Notes under the pieces: generated by a model
Database searches by the model: none
Told to the model about the DNA's origin: nothing
Seen by the model: only the letters and a program-made list of their open reading frames with translations
Origin: Actinomycetota bacterium
Lineage (GTDB): Bacteria > Actinomycetota > Actinomycetes > Nanopelagicales > Nanopelagicaceae
NCBI GenBank assembly: GCA_009700405.1
Contig: WLMD01000073.1
Location: 1 to 7,985 of the forward strand
Direction: 5' to 3'
Length of the DNA stretch: 7,985 nucleotides
Position numbers and translations under genes: made by a program
Shown here: in pieces, positions 1 through 6,040 of the stretch
Layout: each line of letters starts with the position of its first letter
Numbering within the stretch: the stretch's first letter is position 1

Positions 1-638
1 CTCGTGCCTGCGCATCCGGAGAACTACCTGGTGGACCAACTCGTTTATCTAATGTTGTATTTATGGGCATGGGCGAACCTATGGCCAATTACAAAGCGGT
101 GATGAGAAGTATCCGTAACATCACAGATCCCCATCCGGATGGGTTGGGAATTAGCGCCCGTTCGGTAACTCTTTCAACCGTTGGATTGGTTAACGGTATT
201 GAAAAGCTAACTCAAGAGGGAATTCCGGTCACCTTGGCTGTTTCATTGCACACGCCTGATGATGAGCTTCGTGATTCTTTGGTTCCTATTAACTCGCGCT
301 GGAAAGTTAAGGAAGTAATTGCCGCAGCGGATGCTTATGCAGAAAAAACTGGACGTAGGTATTCGATTGAGTACGCGCTCATTCGAGATATCAATGATCA
401 CACCTGGAGAGCGGACCTTCTTGGTCGCTTGCTCAAGAATCGTAATGCGCATGTAAACCTCATTCCTCTTAATCCAACGCCAGGGTCTAAATGGACAGCT
501 TCTCGTCACGAGGACGAAGTTGAATTCGTGCGAATTCTAGAAAGTTATGGCGTTGCCACGACGGTTCGTGATACACGCGGGCGAGAAATCGATGGTGCAT
601 GCGGTCAATTAGCGGCCTCAGAGATTGCTAAATCCTAA
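1..638 (+). CDS. rlmN: 23S rRNA (adenine2503-C2)/tRNA methyltransferase RlmN, 5'-truncated by window edge
   Basis: RlmN is a radical-SAM enzyme that methylates C2 of A2503 in 23S rRNA and of A37 in some tRNAs, in the cytoplasm. The reading frame is open from base 3, so the N-terminal part with the CX3CX2C iron-sulfur motif lies off the left edge. Visible in order are the GMGEP SAM-binding motif (bases 66-80), the STVG segment, LAVSLHTPDDELRDSLVP, IEYALIRDIND, the LNPTPGSKW loop, and the C-terminal GREIDGACGQLA. The catalytic cysteine that carries the methyl-protein intermediate is the C of GACGQL (codon 600-602). The wording of these blocks is actinobacterial. The ATG at 63 is an internal Met and not the start. 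The gene ends in TAA. It is a housekeeping gene and its function is unrelated to the minus-strand operon. Confidence 0.96.
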   Translation, partial: RACASGELPGGPTRLSNVVFMGMGEPMANYKAVMRSIRNITDPHPDGLGISARSVTLSTVGLVNGIEKLTQEGIPVTLAVSLHTPDDELRDSLVPINSRWKVKEVIAAADAYAEKTGRRYSIEYALIRDINDHTWRADLLGRLLKNRNAHVNLIPLNPTPGSKWTASRHEDEVEFVRILESYGVATTVRDTRGREIDGACGQLAASEIAKS

Positions 639-660
639 AACCACTCATGCAATACCGAAA

Positions 661-666
661 AAGGAG
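661..666 (+). promoter_or_regulatory. Strong Shine-Dalgarno for the ABM-domain gene
   Basis: AAGGAG lies 6 nt before the ATG at 673. It decides the start: the in-frame ATG at 625 overlaps the end of rlmN, has no such site, and would add 16 residues with no ABM-like character. Confidence 0.85.
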
Positions 667-672
667 AGACAC

Positions 673-978
673 ATGATCCTAGAAATCGCGAATATGGAGA
701 TACTTTCTCACAAGCATGAGGAGTTTGAGGGCGCAATTAAGAACGCTGTCGAGACTGTCTTATCTACTGCTAAAGGTTTTAATAGTTTTCAGCTTCAGCA
801 CTGTATAGAAGACCCCAACAAATACACGCTACTTATTCATTGGGACACCTTGGAAGACCACACCGTAACTTTTCGCGAGTCAGAGCTCTTTCCTTTATGG
901 CGCAGCCATATTGAAGCGTTTTTTGCTAGCAAGCCTGAGGTAAATCATTGGAGTTCGGTTTTCGTTATTAAGGCGTAA
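673..978 (+). CDS. Antibiotic biosynthesis monooxygenase (ABM) family protein
   Basis: A 101-residue cytoplasmic protein made of a single ABM-type dimeric alpha/beta-barrel domain (about residues 2-90). The family covers cofactor-free quinol monooxygenases (YgiN type), polyketide-tailoring oxygenases (ActVA-Orf6 type) and haem-degrading IsdG-like enzymes. The hallmark is the strand-turn-helix LLIHWDTLEDHTVTFRES (residues 53-70), where an aromatic residue precedes a loop and a helix, followed by FPLWRSHIEAFF. No cofactor-binding motif is expected and none is seen. The start is set by a strong AAGGAG site. It lies 34 bp behind rlmN with no obvious hairpin between them, so read-through from rlmN is possible. 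It converges on the catabolic operon. The family assignment is secure. The substrate is unknown, and detoxification of a quinone or stress-related oxidation is only a guess. Confidence 0.85.
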   Translation: MILEIANMEILSHKHEEFEGAIKNAVETVLSTAKGFNSFQLQHCIEDPNKYTLLIHWDTLEDHTVTFRESELFPLWRSHIEAFFASKPEVNHWSSVFVIKA

Positions 979-981
979 AAC

Positions 982-993
982 TGCGCTAGCGCA
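982..993. repeat. 12-bp perfect palindrome at the convergent gene junction
   Basis: TGCGCTAGCGCA is fully self-complementary. It starts 4 bp after the ABM stop codon and covers the stop and last codons of the minus-strand SDR. It has no loop and no clean T-run on either side, so a classical intrinsic terminator is not supported. A short bidirectional stop signal or chance are both possible. Confidence 0.5.
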
Positions 994-1756
994 TCACCCA
1001 ACCACCATCGACATTTAATATTTGTCCGGTGACAAAAGATGCTTCTTCGCTAGCAAGGAACATGAATGCACCTGCCAAGTCCTCCGAGGTGCCGCGCCTC
1101 TTGAGTGCTTGAACTCTGTAGACAAACTCGGCAACTTCTTCTTGATTTGGATCTACTTCAAGTTCCATTTCAGTTCGGATTGCACCTGGCATCACTGAGT
1201 TAACGCGAATACCGTCTCCACCAAGTTCTCTTGCTAAGGCGCGAGTGATTCCTATGATGGCAGCCTTTGACGCTGAATAGTGCAAAGCTCCGGCTTGACC
1301 AGTATCAACCATCACAGATGTAACCGTAATGATCGACCCCTTAGTCTTCTTCAGATCTTCATATGCCGCTTTGGCTAGTAACCACGTTCCTCGGCCATTA
1401 ACATTTTGGACGCGATCCCAATCATCGGTGGTAATTTCGTTCCATTTATTTCTTCCCGTAGCGGCACCGTTTGCTACAACAATTGAGATATCTCCCAGTT
1501 GATTATGTGTTTCTCTGACTAGATTTTCTGGGGTCTCAGGCAGAGATAGATCTCCGGCTAAGCAAATGGCACGAGAACCTTTATCGGTGAGTTCGGTAAC
1601 TAAATCTTTTGCCAGTTTGGCCATGTGTGGTGTATTTAAATAGCAAATTGAAACCGCTGCGCCTTCGCTTGCATAAAGTCGAGCTACTGCAGCGCCGATT
1701 CCTCGAGAACCGCCGGTGATGAGCGCAGTTTTACCTTCTAGGCGACCAGATTTCAT
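986..1756 (-). CDS. Short-chain dehydrogenase/reductase (SDR), last gene of the operon
   Basis: A classical SDR of 256 residues, the usual family length, expected to oxidise or reduce an alcohol/carbonyl with NAD(P). The Rossmann cofactor loop is TGGSRGIG (14-21). The catalytic set is complete: Asn120 in NVNGRG, Ser147 in TVTSV, and Tyr160-x3-Lys164 in YSASK. The C-terminal FVTGQILNVDGG block is typical of FabG-like members. The end of the second strand (SICYLN) has no acidic residue, and Arg18 follows the glycine loop, which favours NADP(H). The start ATG overlaps the upstream TGA (ATGA) and has AAGGAG 7 nt before it inside the upstream gene. The context suggests a catabolic substrate and not fatty acid synthesis, but the substrate cannot be deduced. 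It is distinct in sequence from the other SDR in the operon. Confidence 0.92.
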   Translation of the reverse strand: MKSGRLEGKTALITGGSRGIGAAVARLYASEGAAVSICYLNTPHMAKLAKDLVTELTDKGSRAICLAGDLSLPETPENLVRETHNQLGDISIVVANGAATGRNKWNEITTDDWDRVQNVNGRGTWLLAKAAYEDLKKTKGSIITVTSVMVDTGQAGALHYSASKAAIIGITRALARELGGDGIRVNSVMPGAIRTEMELEVDPNQEEVAEFVYRVQALKRRGTSEDLAGAFMFLASEEASFVTGQILNVDGGWVMR

Positions 1757-2778
1757 TCACTTACTCCTTTACTTGATAGCGAATCTTGCACGAGTTTTCT
1801 CACTTGACCTATGTCATAGGTAATCGAAGGAGAAGTTGTTTTAAAGCGGGTCATATCCTTTAGGCCACTTCCGGTAAGAACGACTACTGGTTCATCATGA
1901 GATGTTACTTTCCCAGATTCAATATCTTGGTGAAGGCCGGCCAGTGCAAGCGCTGAAGCTGGTTCCACAAAGATACCTTCCTCGCGGGCGAGGAGATCTT
2001 GCATTTCCCATGCCGCTTGGTCTGTTACACGAACGCCCCAGCCATCTGATGCGGTAATTTTCTCAATCGCAAGTAGTCCATCAGGAGGGTTTGCAAGTTG
2101 TAGGCCGGAGATCTTCGTGGTGCATGCGGCAATCACTGGAGATTCAATAAGTCCCATTACTGTTTGAGATATCGGCGAACATTCATCTGGCTGTACACAA
2201 ATAACTTTCGCATCAGAACTACCTCGAGCAAGACCAATTGCGGTCGCTACGAGAAGTCCGCCACCGCCTGTTGGTAGATAAACATGGCTTACCGTCTTAT
2301 AGGTAGCAATTTCTTCGCCGATCGCTTCGGCACCTTTCATGCCTTCGGGATTAAAGGCATACGCGGTAATGGTCAAAAGTAAATTTTCGTCTTCTGCGAT
2401 TTTCTTAAGAGCAAGCATTTCGTCAGAGCCCAGATCTTTCATAGCAATCATGAGCGCACCATATGGTCGAATGGAGGCGACCTTTTCCGCTGGAGCATCA
2501 GCGAGAATGCAGAGAATCCCGGGGAGGCCTGCACGTGCACCATATGCACTCATAGCGGCTCCGCCATTTCCGGAGGAAGTGCCTAGCCATCCACGGCGAC
2601 CTTGTGAAAGTGCTTCGATCATTGTGGTTCGCGCAATGCGATCTTTGTATGAGCCAGTCGGGTTGAGATACTCAGCTTTGGCCCAAATTTTATTCATACC
2701 CCATTTGCGAGCCAATGTCGGCAACAAAACCAAAGGCGTATTGCCTTCACCCATAGAAAGGCTTGCCGGAGTCATCAC
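1753..2778 (-). CDS. Threonine synthase/dehydratase-like PLP-dependent enzyme (fold type II)
   Basis: A 341-residue fold-type II PLP enzyme of the threonine synthase / threonine dehydratase / 2,3-diaminopropionate ammonia-lyase group. Lys45 in NPTGSYKDR is the Schiff-base lysine. SSGNGG (68-73) is the asparagine loop that cradles the PLP ring. PTGGGGLL (169-176) binds the phosphate, EPASALALAG (272-281) and LTGSGLKD (301-308) complete the site. The N-terminus EGNTPLVLLP is the usual family opening. The gene sits between a deacylase and an SDR and away from homoserine genes, so a catabolic beta-elimination or ammonia-lyase role is more likely than threonine biosynthesis (inference). Two starts are possible: GTG at 2778 (GTGA overlap with the previous gene) or ATG at 2775 (one-base TGATG overlap, one residue shorter). 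I see no good Shine-Dalgarno, so translation probably depends on coupling. Confidence 0.88.
   Translation of the reverse strand: MMTPASLSMGEGNTPLVLLPTLARKWGMNKIWAKAEYLNPTGSYKDRIARTTMIEALSQGRRGWLGTSSGNGGAAMSAYGARAGLPGILCILADAPAEKVASIRPYGALMIAMKDLGSDEMLALKKIAEDENLLLTITAYAFNPEGMKGAEAIGEEIATYKTVSHVYLPTGGGGLLVATAIGLARGSSDAKVICVQPDECSPISQTVMGLIESPVIAACTTKISGLQLANPPDGLLAIEKITASDGWGVRVTDQAAWEMQDLLAREEGIFVEPASALALAGLHQDIESGKVTSHDEPVVVLTGSGLKDMTRFKTTSPSITYDIGQVRKLVQDSLSSKGVSE
1764..1769 (-). promoter_or_regulatory. Shine-Dalgarno for the terminal SDR, inside the upstream gene
   Basis: Read on the minus strand this is AAGGAG, 7 nt before the ATG ending at 1756. It lies in the last codons of the PLP-enzyme gene and gives the SDR its own ribosome entry next to the ATGA overlap. 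Confidence 0.8.
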
Positions 2779-3668
2779 AGTTGAGATGCAATTATTGAGA
2801 GAGTGTCTCCGACTAAAACACGCGTTGCGCGACGCATGAGCATCACGATTCCAGAGCTAGGTGCGTAAACGCTTTCGCACAGAAGCCCTTCCGCATCGAT
2901 GACTTCACCGAGGAGATCGCCGGTGGAAACATGCGAACCAACCTCTGCGAATGTGCAAAAGAATCCGGATGTCGTGGAAATGATTCCTTCATCCGTATTT
3001 CCATCACCGGATACCCAGACTGAATCTGTCGATGAAGAGGGGCAGGCGTCAATCATCGATAGTGAATGCAAAATTCTAAGAACACCAGCAACATAGGTTT
3101 GTAAGTCTGCGATTCGAACTTGTCCGCCACCTCTGCCTTCAACATATATCGAAGGAATTCCTAAGGATTCAGCGGTGGAAATAGTTCGGCCAGGGGAGGG
3201 TGGGCCACTGTGCTTCCAGGTATAGGGAGCATCAAATATCTTCGCAAAATTACCCGACTTCAATGAGAGTTCAGGTGAGGAATCCAAATATCCGCACATG
3301 AGTGCCATATCAAAATTCCTGCCCGCTGAGTGCAAGTCAATGAGAAGGTCAGAGCCTTTGATGAGGTGCTCAGTTAAGAAAGCGGCAATTTGTTCTGTCG
3401 GGCTTCCGAGCATGTCTCCGGGGAAAACTCTTGCGAGATTTAAACCATCTGTTGGACTCTCGCGTGTCGAAGCGTTCCAGGCAACTGGATGAGCTGGGGC
3501 GGCAAACTTTACAGTGCCTCGCCGAAGAGATTTTTGAAGAATATTTCTAATTTGCCGATTCGCCAATACGCCTTCAAATTCATCTCCATGAACCCCGCCC
3601 AAAATAGCAACAGTGGGTCCCGCAATTTCCCCATGAATAGTTTGGATTACAGGAAGCAGTGAAGTCAT
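2775..3668 (-). CDS. Succinylglutamate desuccinylase/aspartoacylase (AstE/AspA)-family zinc deacylase
   Basis: A 297-residue member of the M14-like zinc family that cleaves acyl groups from N-acyl amino acids (AstE, aspartoacylase, DoeB/EutE of ectoine breakdown). GGVHGDEFEG (24-33) supplies zinc ligands His27 and Glu30, DGLNLARVFPG (74-84) holds the substrate Asn77/Arg80 pair, and IDLHSAG (110-116) supplies zinc ligand His113. The catalytic Glu is likely Glu177 in VEGRGGG. The C-terminal 75 or so residues resemble the beta-barrel seen in this family, with a biotinyl/lipoyl-like pattern (GSHVSTGDLLGEV then APSSGIV). The zinc and catalytic residues all look intact. The start ATG follows a 42-bp gap with only a weak ribosome site. 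The protein is probably cytoplasmic, since no signal peptide is seen. The acyl amino acid substrate is unknown; pairing with a dehydratase-like PLP enzyme recalls EutB/EutE but is not proof. Confidence 0.88.
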   Translation of the reverse strand: MTSLLPVIQTIHGEIAGPTVAILGGVHGDEFEGVLANRQIRNILQKSLRRGTVKFAAPAHPVAWNASTRESPTDGLNLARVFPGDMLGSPTEQIAAFLTEHLIKGSDLLIDLHSAGRNFDMALMCGYLDSSPELSLKSGNFAKIFDAPYTWKHSGPPSPGRTISTAESLGIPSIYVEGRGGGQVRIADLQTYVAGVLRILHSLSMIDACPSSSTDSVWVSGDGNTDEGIISTTSGFFCTFAEVGSHVSTGDLLGEVIDAEGLLCESVYAPSSGIVMLMRRATRVLVGDTLSIIASQL

Positions 3669-3710
3669 GGATGGAAGCCTAATTCGAATAATTCCCTGTT
3701 GGCAAGCAAT

Positions 3711-4577
3711 TTAAGATTCAGAAATGAATAATTGTCCAGCCAGCGGAAATTCACGAGATTGGGCTTCGGTAAAATCTTCTTGTGCGGTTGTGATGAGCAG
3801 TTGGGAGCGCGTTAAGCCACCAAGAGCAACGCTTGTGACTTGCTCGGTCGGAACCGCAAGTTCATAAAGGAAGTTTCCGTGCATGTCATAAGACCTCACG
3901 ACAGATTTTCCGTAGATTGCAACCCATAGCTTTCCGCTGGGGTCATAAGAAACTCCATCCGGAAGTCCATCATCCTTTGGTAATTGGATAAACACTTCTG
4001 ATTGCGTAATTGATCCAGTTAATATATTGACGTGATGTCGCCACACAGTTCTTTCATAAGAATCGGCATGGTAGAGATAATTTTTCTGATAATCCCATGC
4101 CATTCCGTTTGTTAGAGAGAACCGTGGGAGTGCTTGTTGAATTTCGCCGTCTTGAGTGATTCGTAGCAGAGTTCCCGTTCCCGGTGCACGATCAGGGGAA
4201 ACTGAGCCAATCCAGATGTTGCCGGCAATATCGGCAATACCGTCATTGACAAGCCAATTATTTGGAAGTGGAATGTCGATTGATGGCCCGATTTCGATTA
4301 AGTCAGAGCCGTCAAACTGGAAGCGTCGTAAGGTTTTTTCAATTGCCATCACTAGTTGAGAATTGCCAACGGGTTGAACCAAAGAAGTTCGTACATTGAA
4401 TTCTTTCGATCCGATAGCTGTCTTTTCTAAGTCCTCTACGGAACTTCCTTGCCTCCAATAAACGATGCCCGCTGCGGCGTCGACCCACCACCAGTACCCC
4501 TCAGACCATCGAGGGCTTTCACCTAGTTGGCATCTGGGAGCTCCGAATAAAGAAACGGTATTAAATTCCCTATTCAT
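3711..4577 (-). CDS. SMP-30/gluconolactonase/LRE-family protein (probable lactonase)
   Basis: A 288-residue six-bladed beta-propeller of the SMP-30/regucalcin family, whose members hydrolyse sugar lactones with one divalent metal. The metal ligands known from regucalcin are all present: Glu20 in LGESPRW, Asn157 in LTNGMAWD and Asp207 in LPDGVSYD, and Asn111 matches the Asn of the NDG motif. The arginine that normally precedes NDG by two residues and contacts the substrate is missing, because the segment reads NNWLVNDG (106-113) with Leu109 at that place. The ligand may therefore differ from a common aldonolactone. The protein lies 22 bp after an SDR, a common pairing in which the dehydrogenase makes a lactone that this enzyme opens (inference). 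No signal peptide is visible. The ATG start has only a weak GGGT-type ribosome site. Confidence 0.88.
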   Translation of the reverse strand: MNREFNTVSLFGAPRCQLGESPRWSEGYWWWVDAAAGIVYWRQGSSVEDLEKTAIGSKEFNVRTSLVQPVGNSQLVMAIEKTLRRFQFDGSDLIEIGPSIDIPLPNNWLVNDGIADIAGNIWIGSVSPDRAPGTGTLLRITQDGEIQQALPRFSLTNGMAWDYQKNYLYHADSYERTVWRHHVNILTGSITQSEVFIQLPKDDGLPDGVSYDPSGKLWVAIYGKSVVRSYDMHGNFLYELAVPTEQVTSVALGGLTRSQLLITTAQEDFTEAQSREFPLAGQLFISES

Positions 4578-4599
4578 TATTTACCCAGACATTGTTCAA

Positions 4600-5379
4600 T
4601 TATTTGTACCAAGGAATCTTTTTAACTGAAAAACCACCATCAATTGTTAAAATTTCTCCTGTGATAAAACTTGCTTCATTTGAAAGAAGGAATTGAACCC
4701 CGGCTGCGATTTCATCTGGCTCACTGAATCTTCCCATTGCATGCATATCGACGATAGATGGATCAAGGTAGCCGGCATTTTGTGCATTAATGACCATCGC
4801 AGTATTGACATAACCAGGAGCAATGGCGTTTACGCGAATACCAAATTCAGCCCATTCAACCGCAAGTGTGCGAGTTAGGGCGTCTATACCTGCTTTTGCA
4901 ACTGCGTATGGAAGACGTCGTGGCCAACCAAAAATATGAGCGACGGAAGAAAAGTTAACGATGGCACCACCGGTTTTCTTTTCAACCAGATGCCTCGCAA
5001 ATGCTTGATTCATGTAGAAATGGCCATCTAAATGACAATCTCTCACTTCTTTCCATTGTTCAGGGGTCATTTCTAAACTTGAATGGTTGGTGCTGTTTCC
5101 TGCAGTTACTACTAAGCCAGTTAACGATTTAGCCCATTTAGCGCTGGACTCTATAACTGCGTGAGCACCTTCTGCTGAAGTAATATCAGACTTCAAAACT
5201 AGAAGTCGGTCAGCACCAAATTCTTCTTTTACTTCTTCTAGAGGACCTGCATGAATATCGGCTGCAATGATCTGAACGTGTGGCCATTGGGTGAGTAATC
5301 GGCGGACAGTTGCCAAGCCGATGCCGCTTGCGCCTCCGGCAACAATGACCGCACTATGTCCGCTGTTGTTATTGGTCAT
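4600..5379 (-). CDS. Short-chain dehydrogenase/reductase (SDR), NAD-type
   Basis: A classical SDR of 259 residues. The cofactor loop is GGASGIG (15-21), and Asp41 at the end of the second strand (IIAADIH) predicts NAD(H), which fits an oxidative, catabolic role. Ser145 (FSSV) and Tyr158-x3-Lys162 (YAVAK) make up the catalytic centre. The conserved Asn of the usual N-x-N-L-x-G motif is replaced by His116 in DCHLDGHF. The PGYVNTAM and TGEILTIDGG blocks are typical, followed by a short basic and aromatic tail (KKIPWYK). The start ATG shares one base with the TAA of the Rid-family gene (TAATG), so translation is likely coupled. The SMP-30 gene next door suggests it could form a lactone or ketone from a sugar-like alcohol, but the substrate is not readable. 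Confidence 0.92.
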   Translation of the reverse strand: MTNNNSGHSAVIVAGGASGIGLATVRRLLTQWPHVQIIAADIHAGPLEEVKEEFGADRLLVLKSDITSAEGAHAVIESSAKWAKSLTGLVVTAGNSTNHSSLEMTPEQWKEVRDCHLDGHFYMNQAFARHLVEKKTGGAIVNFSSVAHIFGWPRRLPYAVAKAGIDALTRTLAVEWAEFGIRVNAIAPGYVNTAMVINAQNAGYLDPSIVDMHAMGRFSEPDEIAAGVQFLLSNEASFITGEILTIDGGFSVKKIPWYK

Positions 5380-5768
5380 TAGTCAACCCATAGAGTTGCT
5401 TCAAATTCAACGCAAAGTTCAGGCAACATGAGATGAACACCCCCAACAAAGGAAGAGGCTGGCATCACTGAAGCAAAATACTCTCCGTGAGCTTTCGCTA
5501 CAGCAGGCCATTCTTCAATATTGGTCAGAAATACCCTGGTTCGAATGGTGTTATCAAGAGTGGCGCCAAGTTCCTCGACCGCTTTCTTTACTTCAGCAAG
5601 AATATATTGCATTTGTCCATATGGATCATTGGGGCAGACAACGCCACCTTCTCGTGTGGTCGCCGTGGTCCCACTTACTTCGATGAGGTTTCCCATTCTT
5701 ACAGCGCGGGAATACCCAACTACTGGCGCCCACGGGCGATTACCATCCACTCGAGCAACTATTGCCAT
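5379..5768 (-). CDS. Rid family (YjgF/YER057c/UK114) protein lacking the RidA catalytic arginine
   Basis: A 129-residue protein that fits the Rid fold (trimer of chorismate-mutase-like subunits). It shows the central VSGTTATTREGG, the helix PYGQMQYILAEVKKAVEELGA, TRVFLTNIEEWPAV, and the C-terminal block ending in VEFEATLWVD with Glu121 at the position of E. coli RidA Glu120. RidA deaminates reactive enamines/imines with an Arg in the PARSCVEV segment. Here the matching segment reads PASSFVGG (103-110), with Ser105 instead of Arg and Phe107 instead of Cys. That places it with Rid subgroups not expected to deaminate 2-aminoacrylate, so a pathway-specific role (hydrolysis or tautomerisation of an intermediate) is more likely. 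The start ATG has GGGGA 4 nt upstream and follows a 32-bp gap. Confidence 0.88.
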   Translation of the reverse strand: MAIVARVDGNRPWAPVVGYSRAVRMGNLIEVSGTTATTREGGVVCPNDPYGQMQYILAEVKKAVEELGATLDNTIRTRVFLTNIEEWPAVAKAHGEYFASVMPASSFVGGVHLMLPELCVEFEATLWVD

Positions 5769-5800
5769 TTCGTCCCCATTTCTGTTTGAGAATTAAACTA

Positions 5801-6040
5801 TTACTCGCTCTCACAACTTGCAATATGTGTACCAGTGTTGATTTCGTCGCCCTCTTTAAAGAATAGTTCTACGATTTTGCCGGATACAGGAGATGGTATT
5901 TGGACAGTTGCTTTATCAGTTTCAACTTCCATTAAGGAATCACCGATTTCAACATGGTCGCCGACTTGTACATTCCATGAAACTAGGTAGAACTCATCTG
6001 TAGTTTCAGCGACACGGGGCATTTTTATCATGTGCTTCAT
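5801..6040 (-). CDS. Free-standing lipoyl-domain carrier protein
   Basis: A 79-residue protein that is nothing but one lipoyl/biotinyl domain of the 2-oxoacid dehydrogenase type. The hairpin ETDKATVQIPSPVSGKI presents Lys43 as the lipoylation site. The N-terminal strand MIKMPRV and the loop VQVGDHVEIGDSLMEV match lipoyl domains of E2 proteins. The flexible linker, E1/E3-binding domain and acyltransferase domain of an E2 are absent. This is a clean end and not a frameshift, since two tandem stops (TAA TAG) close it and the next gene begins 32 bp later. The start overlaps the E1-alpha stop (ATGA). It should accept the acyl or hydroxyalkyl group from the adjacent E1 pair. The E2 and E3 partners are not in the window and could lie beyond the right edge or elsewhere. 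Confidence 0.9.
   Translation of the reverse strand: MKHMIKMPRVAETTDEFYLVSWNVQVGDHVEIGDSLMEVETDKATVQIPSPVSGKIVELFFKEGDEINTGTHIASCESE

Noticed and set aside
625..672. Longer N-terminus for the ABM protein from the ATG at 625
   Set aside because: The start overlaps rlmN and the added residues do not resemble the domain; AAGGAG at 661-666 points to 673.
979..1000. Intrinsic terminator at the convergent junction
   Set aside because: The palindrome has no loop and no following T-run, so it does not meet the usual pattern; kept only as a palindrome.
1753..2778. Housekeeping threonine synthase (thrC)
   Set aside because: The family fit is good, but there are no homoserine pathway neighbours and the gene is embedded in a catabolic operon, so a specific thrC call is not supported.
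2339..2839. 166-codon plus-strand ORF opposite the PLP enzyme and deacylase
   Set aside because: It lies wholly antisense to two well-supported genes with intact active-site motifs, resembles no family, and is a compositional shadow.
3669..3710. Internal promoter or operator in the 42-bp gap, with an ATTCGAAT palindrome
   Set aside because: The palindrome is only 8 bp and no spaced -35/-10 pair can be supported; chance is likely.
5487..5796. Two overlapping plus-strand ORFs (91 and 100 codons) opposite the Rid gene
   Set aside because: Antisense to a clear Rid-family gene, in two frames at once, with no ribosome site or recognisable domain.
5769..5800. Lipoyl protein as the remains of a frameshifted E2
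   Set aside because: Tandem stops end it and only 32 bp separate it from the Rid gene, leaving no room for E2 linker or catalytic sequence in any frame.
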